9,886 nt of DNA from an uncultured Eubacteriales bacterium. Lineage in GTDB: Bacteria; Bacillota; Clostridia; Oscillospirales; CAG-272. The position numbers were made by a program, and so were the translations under genes. The notes beneath the pieces are model-generated. The model did no database searches, had not been told where the DNA came from, and saw only the letters and a program-made list of their open reading frames with translations. The stretch lies in NCBI GenBank assembly GCA_900555785.1, contig USMO01000046.1, positions 1 to 9,886 of the forward strand, in the 5' to 3' direction. Below, piece by piece: positions 1 through 5,500 of the stretch (positions are counted from its first letter, which is position 1; the number at the start of each line of letters is the position of its first letter).

Positions 1-161
1 TTCGACTCGTAGACGACGCTTTCGAGGGTCTGGCGCAGCAACGCCGTATCATAAAGATAGAAGGGGGTTTCGTAGCCCCGGAGCTTTTGTGCAATTTGTC
101 TGCTTTTCGTCAAAAGTACGCCTGCTTTTGCAATTCGGACAAAAATTTCTTGCAGAATCAT
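1..161 (-). CDS. lysA: N-terminal fragment of a PLP-dependent decarboxylase, probably diaminopimelate decarboxylase (partial)
   Basis: An open minus-strand frame runs off the left edge. It reads ...QKLRGYETPFYLYDTALLRQTLESVVYES. The TPFYLYD-x-ALLRxTL segment matches the start of fold-type III PLP decarboxylases of the LysA family, where TPFYxYD opens the barrel domain; LysA makes lysine from meso-diaminopimelate. The PLP lysine and every other catalytic residue lie outside the window, so a relative such as carboxynorspermidine decarboxylase remains possible. The start is unresolved. The only ATG is at 159-161 and has no visible Shine-Dalgarno. A TTG at 111-113 lies 7 nt after a weak AGCAGG and would leave about 14 residues before TPFY, closer to family lengths. 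Bases 111-161 are AT-rich compared with the GC-rich part below about 80, which also hints that the true start is the TTG. The gene is divergent from ilvE and shares its upstream region. Confidence 0.55.
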   Translation of the reverse strand, partial: MILQEIFVRIAKAGVLLTKSRQIAQKLRGYETPFYLYDTALLRQTLESVVYES

Positions 162-174
162 AAAAAAGTTTTTC

Positions 175-203
175 TTGACAAAACCGCCGTCCGCGTGTAT
201 AAT
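175..203 (+). promoter_or_regulatory. Consensus sigma-A (sigma-70) promoter upstream of ilvE
   Basis: The -35 box TTGACA (175-180) and the -10 box TATAAT (198-203) both match the consensus exactly and are separated by the optimal 17 nt. Transcription would start near 209-211. No other plus-strand promoter of comparable quality was seen before ilvE. The start site is only about 7 nt upstream of a terminator-like hairpin (217-259), so the strong promoter probably feeds a short leader RNA as well as the ilvE-panE mRNA. Confidence 0.85.
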
Positions 204-216
204 AATACAGGAAGGC

Positions 217-259
217 AATGGCGTCTTTGAGATTTCTCAAGGACGCCATTTTTGTTTTT
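217..259 (+). terminator. Leader hairpin with U-tract between promoter and ilvE (candidate attenuator)
   Basis: The left arm (217-231) and right arm (236-250) form a 15-bp stem with one G-U pair (226/241) and a 4-nt ATTT loop. The run TTTTTGTTTTT (249-259) follows directly, which is the form of a strong Rho-independent terminator on the plus strand. The minus strand has no T-run, so it is one-directional. It lies downstream of the consensus promoter and upstream of the ilvE ribosome binding site, so it should end transcripts after roughly 45-50 nt unless read through. There is too little sequence between the start site and the stem for a classical antiterminator. What relieves termination, if anything, cannot be seen here. 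The inverted repeat could also serve as a DNA operator. Confidence 0.75.
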
Positions 260-292
260 CTAATTTGTCTGAATTACAGGGAGGACACCCAA

Positions 293-1300
293 ATGGAACA
301 AGAACCGGTCAAAGGGTTTGCATATCATGAAACGGCGTGGCGGTATGTCGCGCTTTATCAGGACGGAACTTGGCAGCCCGGCGGGTTGACCGCAGATGCC
401 ACCGTGGTGCTGAACGAATCCGCCTGCGTACTGCAGTATGCACAGACCTGCTTTGAAGGGCTGAAAGCTTACCGCACGCCGGACGGCAAAACCGTTTGCT
501 TTCGCCCCGATCTCAACGCCGCGCGCCTGCAGGATTCCTGCCTGCGCATGATGATCCCCCCGCTGCCGGACGGCATGTTCGAAAAAGCGGTCCGGCAGGT
601 CATTCACGCCAACCGGGATGCCATTCCGGCAGCCGAGACCGGCGGCTCGCTCTACCTGCGCCCCTATGTCTTCGGCACCAACGCTGTGCTGGGCGTCAAA
701 CCGGCAACCGAATACCAGTTCCGTCTGTTTGCCTCTCCGGTCGGCTCCTATTTTGCAGGCGGGATCAAGCCGTTGCGGATTCGCATCAGCGATTTTGACC
801 GCGCCGCGCCGCACGGGACCGGGCACATTAAGGCGGGGCTGAACTACGCCATGAGCCTTTACGCCATTGCGGATGCGCACGCAAACGGATATGACGAAAA
901 TCTTTACGTCGATTCCGCGACCCGGACCTACATTGAGGAGACCGGCGGCGCAAACGTGCTGTTCGTCACGCGCGACGGCGGGCTGGTGACACCGAAATCG
1001 CCGACCATTCTGCCCTCCATCACGCGGCGGTCGCTCCTGTACGTTGCCGAGCACTACCTGCACATTCCGGCAAAGGAGCGCCCGGTGCGCCTGGACGAGA
1101 TCGGCAGCTTTGCGGAATGCGGGCTTTGCGGCACGGCTGCGGTCATTTCGCCGGTTGGAACGATTGACGATCACGGAACCGAATACCGCTTCGGCGCGCC
1201 GGAAGAAACTTCGGTCCTGCGCCGGTTGTACACTACCCTGCTTGCCATCCAACACGGCGAACTTCCCGCCCCCGAGGGCTGGCTCGTGCAGGTCGATTAA
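293..1300 (+). CDS. ilvE: Branched-chain amino acid aminotransferase (class IV PLP aminotransferase)
   Basis: This 335-residue cytosolic enzyme should interconvert valine, leucine and isoleucine with their 2-oxo acids, using 2-oxoglutarate/glutamate. Family features include YAQTCFEGLKAY (about 49-60), RPDLNAARL (71-79), YLRPYVFG (121-128), the PLP-binding lysine in GTGHIKAGLNYA (K180) and IEETGGANVLF (214-224), the glutamate and glycine motif near the cofactor. Length and motif layout fit the eukaryote-like type II BCAT group. The start is ATG 293 because AGGGAGGA (278-285) precedes it by about 7 nt. An in-frame ATG at 218 would add 25 residues, but it lies inside the leader hairpin with its purine-rich site only 2 nt away, so I reject it. 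The panE-like gene follows after 13 nt and is probably co-transcribed. Valine transamination gives 2-oxoisovalerate, the precursor of ketopantoate. Confidence 0.93.
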   Translation: MEQEPVKGFAYHETAWRYVALYQDGTWQPGGLTADATVVLNESACVLQYAQTCFEGLKAYRTPDGKTVCFRPDLNAARLQDSCLRMMIPPLPDGMFEKAVRQVIHANRDAIPAAETGGSLYLRPYVFGTNAVLGVKPATEYQFRLFASPVGSYFAGGIKPLRIRISDFDRAAPHGTGHIKAGLNYAMSLYAIADAHANGYDENLYVDSATRTYIEETGGANVLFVTRDGGLVTPKSPTILPSITRRSLLYVAEHYLHIPAKERPVRLDEIGSFAECGLCGTAAVISPVGTIDDHGTEYRFGAPEETSVLRRLYTTLLAIQHGELPAPEGWLVQVD

Positions 1301-1313
1301 GAAGGAGAAAACC

Positions 1314-2237
1314 ATGAAAATTGCAATTATCGGCGCCGGCGCGATGGGCTGTCTGTATGCGAGCCTGCTTGCCGCGCACAGCGAAGTCACCCTTTACGAT
1401 GCAGCCCCGGCGGTTGTGGACGCAATCAACCGCACCGGCGTCACATGCCGTGAGCCGGACGGGACCGAGGCGAACGTTCGGATTCCGGCGCAGCTGACGG
1501 GCAGCGGAACTGCGCCCTATGATTTGGTCATTCTGTTTGTCAAAGACCTTTACAGCCGTGCGGCACTGGAGGCAAACCGGGCGCTGATCGGTCCCGGCAC
1601 GCTCCTGCTCTCCCTGCAAAACGGCATGGGCAATGAGGAGATCATGCGGGATTTTGCCGCTCCCGCGCAGATTCTGCTGGGGACCACCAAGCACAACTGC
1701 GTCACGCTCGCGCCCGGGCAGATCTATCATTCCGGATCCGGCATCACCTATATCGGCTCGCCGGTCGGCAACAGCGCCGCAGCCGAGACGGTTGTCGGGC
1801 TGTTCGTTGCGTGCGGGTTTGAAGCGGAGGAATGCACCGGCGTGCGCCATCTGCTGTGGGAAAAGCTGTTTCTCAACATGTCCGTCAACCCGGTAACCGC
1901 TCTGCTCGGCGCGCACATCGGCACGGTGTCGGAGGACCCGGACCTGCGCGAGCTGGCGCATGCGATGATTGACGAAGCGGTCCGTGTAGCAGCTGCCGAC
2001 GGCGAAACGTTTGACGCTGACACCGTTTTTGCGCGCCTGATTGAGTCGACCCGGCAGCTCTCGACCGGAACGGCATCCATGTGTCAGGATATTCAGCAGA
2101 AGCGCCGGACCGAAATCGATTTCATCAACGGTGCAGTCGTCCGCATCGGCGCGCAGTACGGCATCCCCACCCCCTACAACGCCGCGATCGTCCACCTGAT
2201 GCACGCCAAGGAACGGCTGGTCAGAAAGCAAGACTAA
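1314..2237 (+). CDS. panE: Ketopantoate reductase family protein (2-dehydropantoate 2-reductase)
   Basis: This 307-residue protein matches ApbA/PanE NADPH-dependent reductases, which convert 2-dehydropantoate to (R)-pantoate in pantothenate/CoA synthesis. The N-terminal Rossmann domain carries GAGAMG (7-12), FVKD (75-78) and LQNGMGN (101-107). The helical C-terminal domain carries WEKLFLNMSVNP, giving the catalytic lysine K184 with N188 and N192, then TASMCQDI (S255) and RRTEIDFINGAV with E267 at the position of the substrate-binding glutamate. The ATG is set by AAGGAG (1302-1307), 6 nt upstream. The gene lies 13 nt after ilvE and ends one base before the 2238 repeat. Neighbour ilvE supports the pantoate route through 2-oxoisovalerate, but panB, panC and panD are not here. 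Paralogues of this family reduce other 2-oxo acids, so the exact substrate is inferred. Confidence 0.85.
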   Translation: MKIAIIGAGAMGCLYASLLAAHSEVTLYDAAPAVVDAINRTGVTCREPDGTEANVRIPAQLTGSGTAPYDLVILFVKDLYSRAALEANRALIGPGTLLLSLQNGMGNEEIMRDFAAPAQILLGTTKHNCVTLAPGQIYHSGSGITYIGSPVGNSAAAETVVGLFVACGFEAEECTGVRHLLWEKLFLNMSVNPVTALLGAHIGTVSEDPDLRELAHAMIDEAVRVAAADGETFDADTVFARLIESTRQLSTGTASMCQDIQQKRRTEIDFINGAVVRIGAQYGIPTPYNAAIVHLMHAKERLVRKQD

Positions 2238-2307
2238 GACCTTGGGCTTTGCCCAAACCTACTTAGGGGGATTCTTTCGGAGAATCCCCCTAAGAACCCC
2301 AAGAACT
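2238..2307 (+). repeat. Double-hairpin palindromic repeat, left copy (3' end of panE)
   Basis: Starting right after the panE stop codon, this ~70-bp element holds two hairpins. The first is a 6-bp stem TTGGGC/GCCCAA (2242-2256) with a TTT loop. The second is a perfect 14-bp stem (2262-2275 with 2281-2294) closed by a TTCGG loop. A tail AACCCCAAGAACT follows. A second copy lies in inverted orientation at 2504-2578. It differs mainly by compensating changes within the stems (for example the A-T pair next to the G-run becomes C-G) and keeps the TTCGG loop. That pattern suggests the folded form matters. There is no T-run directly after it, so it is not itself a standard intrinsic terminator. It resembles REP-like dispersed palindromes; whether it recurs elsewhere in the genome cannot be seen. 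Confidence 0.85.
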
Positions 2308-2312
2308 CGAAT

Positions 2313-2340
2313 CAGGTAGAAGTTACCTGTTTATTTTTTT
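2313..2340 (+). terminator. Rho-independent terminator for the ilvE-panE unit
   Basis: CAGGTA (2313-2318) and TACCTG (2324-2329) form a short 6-bp stem with a GAAGT loop. The T-rich run TTTATTTTTTT (2330-2340) follows. The stem is weak but the U-tract is good, and the position just downstream of the left repeat fits the end of the plus-strand transcript. The stretch from about 2341 to 2379 is AT-rich with no gene. Confidence 0.65.
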
Positions 2341-2379
2341 GTGGGTGCTGATTTTATGTTTTTCTATATGTGCATATCC

Positions 2380-2431
2380 AAAAAATAAAAGTTGTGCGAA
2401 CATAACAATTGAGTTGCTATGTTCGCACAAC
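2380..2431 (-). terminator. Rho-independent terminator for the dxr-rseP-ispG-polC operon
   Basis: A perfect 14-bp inverted repeat (2391-2404 with 2418-2431, arm GTTGTGCGAACATA) can extend by three inner pairs past one A/C mismatch, leaving a 5-nt loop. Read on the minus strand it is followed directly by TTTTATTTTTT (2390-2380), so it terminates leftward transcription from polC. On the plus strand the hairpin is not followed by a T-run. It lies about 150 nt past the polC stop codon, beyond the right repeat. Confidence 0.8.
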
Positions 2432-2503
2432 TGGTGAAAAAACTTTCCGGCTACACAAAGTCTGTACTTACGAAAGAATAGGACCCAAAATCCCCCTTAG
2501 CCA

Positions 2504-2578
2504 AGTTCTTGGGGGTTCTTAGGGGGGCTTCTCCGAAAGAAGCCCCCTAAGCAGGGTTTGGGGCGGCGCCCCAAGGTC
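2504..2578 (-). repeat. Double-hairpin palindromic repeat, right copy (3' end of polC)
   Basis: Read on the minus strand, this is the same element as 2238-2307. It has GACCTTGGGG, a first hairpin of 7 bp (2558-2564 with 2568-2574), and a second hairpin with arms 2518-2532 and 2538-2551, one bulged G (2527) and the same TTCGG loop. The same AACCCCC-AAGAACT tail follows. It begins 6 nt after the polC TAG. Like the left copy, it therefore reads in the direction of transcription of the gene it follows. Because the copies are inverted, the region between them (2308-2503) is flanked by ~70-bp inverted repeats, and the 3' ends of the two convergent mRNAs are complementary. Confidence 0.85.
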
Positions 2579-2584
2579 TTCCCC

Positions 2585-5500
2585 CTAAAACTTGATCGTC
2601 AGCTGGTCGGTCTCGTCCACGTCGTCCAGGGCGCCGGCTTCGCGGAGGATGTCGATCACGCCCTTGGAGACCTTCGCGCGGGTTTGAAGGTCTTCTACCG
2701 AGAAGAACGGCTCCTCGTTCCGCGCCTGAATGATGCTGTCTGCAGCTGCATCGCCAAGTCCGGGCAGCGCCGAGAACGGCATCCGGATGGCGCCGTTTTC
2801 CGGACGGAAAACATAGGACTCAGACACGGCAAGGCTGACCGGCAGGAAGCGGATGCCGCGCGACATTGCCTCGTTGACCAGCTGGAGCACCGGAATGCTG
2901 TCCTGCTCCTTCGGCGAGGCGTCCTTGCCGCGCTGCTGAATGTCCTTCATCACGTTGCGGACGTTTTGAATGCCCTTGATAATCACGCTGGCGTCAAAGC
3001 CCTTCGGCGCAACCGTGAACATGGTGCAGTAAAATTCCACAGGCTTGTGAACCTTGTACCACGCCAGACGGATTGCCGACATGACGTAAGCAGCCGCGTG
3101 CGCCTTCGGGAACAGATAACGAATCTTTTTGCAGGAAAGGATGTACCACTCCGGCACATTGTGCTCGCGCATTTCGGCTTCCCATTCGGGCGTTAACCCC
3201 TTCCCCTTCCGAACGGCTTCCATAATCTTGAACGCATGCGCGTTTTCCAAGCCGTAGCGAATCAGGTCCAGCATAACGCCGTCCCGGGTTCCGATGACGC
3301 GCGAAATGTCGCAGATGCCGTCCCGAATCAGGTCCTGCGCGTTGCCCAGCCACACGTTGGTCCCGTGCGTCAGACCCGAAATCTGCAAAAGGTCTGCAAA
3401 GTTGTGCGGCTTTGCATCAATCAACACCTGCTGGACAAACGGCGTTCCAAGTTCCGGCAGCCCGTAGGTCCCAATCTGGCAGCCGATGTCCTCCGGCGTC
3501 ACACCAAGCGGCTTGGTCGATTCCAGCAGCTCGTAAACCGAGCTGTCGTTCATTGCCACATCGTTGACCGAGGTGTTGGTAAAGGTCTCCAGCCACTTGT
3601 ACTTGGTTGGCATATCGTGCCCGAGCTCGTCCAGTTTCAGAATGGTATCGTGCAGATAGGAGAACGCAAAGTGCGTGGTGATGATGTCCGAGTTCGGGTC
3701 GTCGGCGGGGTGCTGAACCGGCGTGAAGTCGTAAACCTCGTATTTCTGCGGCACCACGATGATGCCGCCGGGGTGCTGACCGGTCAGCTTCTTGACGCCG
3801 GTGCAGCCGTTGACCAGCCGGTTCATCTCGGCGCGCGGCAGGCTGATGCCCTTGCCCTCGACATATTTCGCAACATAGCCGTAAGCCGTCTTGTCGGCAA
3901 GCGTGCCGAGCGTGCCGGCGCGGAAGACGTGCCCCTCGCCGAACAGTTCCTCGGTGTACTTATGCACGCGCCCCTGCACGTCACCCGAAAAGTTCAGGTC
4001 AATATCCGGTGACTTGTCCCCGTAGAAGCCGAGGAAGGTCTCAAACATGATGTCGTGCCCGTCGGCGTGATATTTCGTGCCGCACATCGGGCAGATCTTG
4101 TCCGGCAGGTCAAAGCCGGAACCGACTTCACCCGAGGTGAAAAATTCGCTGTGCTTGCATTCCGGGTTCGGGCAGTAGTAATGCGGCGGGAGCGGGTTGA
4201 CCTCGGAAATGCCCGCCATGGTGGCAACGAAGGACGAGCCGACCGAGCCGCGCGAGCCGACCAGGTAGCCCTGCTCTTCGCTGAAATGCACCAGTCTTTG
4301 CGCAATCAGATACAGCACGGCAAAGCCGTTTTTGATGATGGAGGTCAGCTCCTTGTTCAGGCGCGCCGTCACGATTTCCGGCAGCGGGTCGCCGTACATC
4401 TTCTTCGCCCGCGCCCAGCACATGTCCTGCAGCTCCTGCTCCGCGCCTTCCATTTCCGGCGTGTAGGACCCCTTCGGAATCGGGCGAACGCGCTCAATCA
4501 TGTCGGCAATCCGGTTGGTGTTGGTGACCACAACCTCGTATGCCTTCTCTTTTCCGAGATAGGAAAACTCTTCAAGCATTTCATCGGTCGTGCGAAAATA
4601 CAGCCCAACGTCCTTGTCGTAATCCTTGAACTTCATGCCCGCCAGCAGGATTTTGCGGAAAAGCTCATCCTCCTTGTTGAGGAAGTGCGCGTCGCAGGTG
4701 GCGCAAACCGGCTTGTGATACTGCTCGCCCAGCGCCACAATGCGGCGGTTGATGTCCCGCAGCCCCTCGTCGTCGGCAATCTTTCCTTCGGCAATCAGGA
4801 AGCGGTTGTTGCAGATCGGCTGAATTTCCAGATAGTCGTAAAAACTGACAATTTCCTCAATCTCGTTGTCCGGGCGGTTTTCGAGAATCGCCCGCACCAA
4901 TTCGCCCGCCTCGCATGCCGAGCCGATAATCAAGCCCTCGCGGTGCTTTTCCAGCACGGTCTTCGGAATGCGCGGGTTGCGGCGGAAGTATTTCAGATAG
5001 CTGTAGGAAATCAGCTTGTACAGGTTCTTCAGCCCAACCTGATTTTTGACCAGAATGATCTGGTGATAGGTCGGCAGCTTGAGCGGGTCTGCCTTTTCGG
5101 TCATGTCGCGGCGCAGATCGTTCAGCGACCGCAGCTCCATTTTCTGCAGCCGGTCGATCATGCAGAAGTAGATCATTGCCAGCATTTCCGCGTCATCGCA
5201 GGCGCGGTGATGGTTGAAGTCGCCTAGGTCGTAGTATTTGGCAATGACATCCAGCTTGTGCGATTTCAGCTCGGGGTTGATGAATTTCGAAAGCCCCACT
5301 GTATCGAGATACGGGTTTTCGAACGGCAGCCCGGCTTCTTTTGCAAAGTACCGGATAAAGCCGATGTCGAAATTTGCGTTGTGCGCAACCAGCAGCGGGT
5401 AAGGCTCCCCCTCCTTCACGCGGTCGTTGCCGATGAAGGAAAAGAAGGCTTTCAGCGCCTCGGCATAGGACGGCGCATCCGCAACCATCTCATCGGTGAT

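Noticed and set aside
49..249. Minus-strand 66-codon frame beginning MASLRNLKDAI
   Set aside because: Its start mirrors the plus-strand MASLRFLKDAI only because both read the palindromic hairpin. The better minus-strand frame here is the lysA-like one.
204..292. T-box or other known riboswitch in the ilvE leader
   Set aside because: The leader is under 90 nt and lacks the T-box sequence, specifier loop or any recognisable aptamer core.
1118..1129. CxxC (C276/C279) in IlvE as the mammalian BCAT redox switch
   Set aside because: It sits before the conserved GTA, whereas the mammalian CxxC follows it, so the positions are not equivalent.
218..1300. Longer ilvE ORF of 360 codons starting at ATG 218
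   Set aside because: The extra 25 codons lie in the leader hairpin and U-tract. ATG 293 has a well-placed AGGGAGGA and gives the family-like N-terminus.
260..2231. Minus-strand frames opposite ilvE and panE (260-1390, 1233-2231)
   Set aside because: They are codon-bias shadows of the two plus-strand enzymes, with no family resemblance.
2238..2578. MITE or insertion sequence bounded by the inverted repeats
   Set aside because: No transposase and no target-site duplication were visible. Each repeat copy abuts a gene's stop codon in a gene-oriented way, and the interior holds each gene's own terminator, which fits two independent 3' elements better. Not fully excluded.
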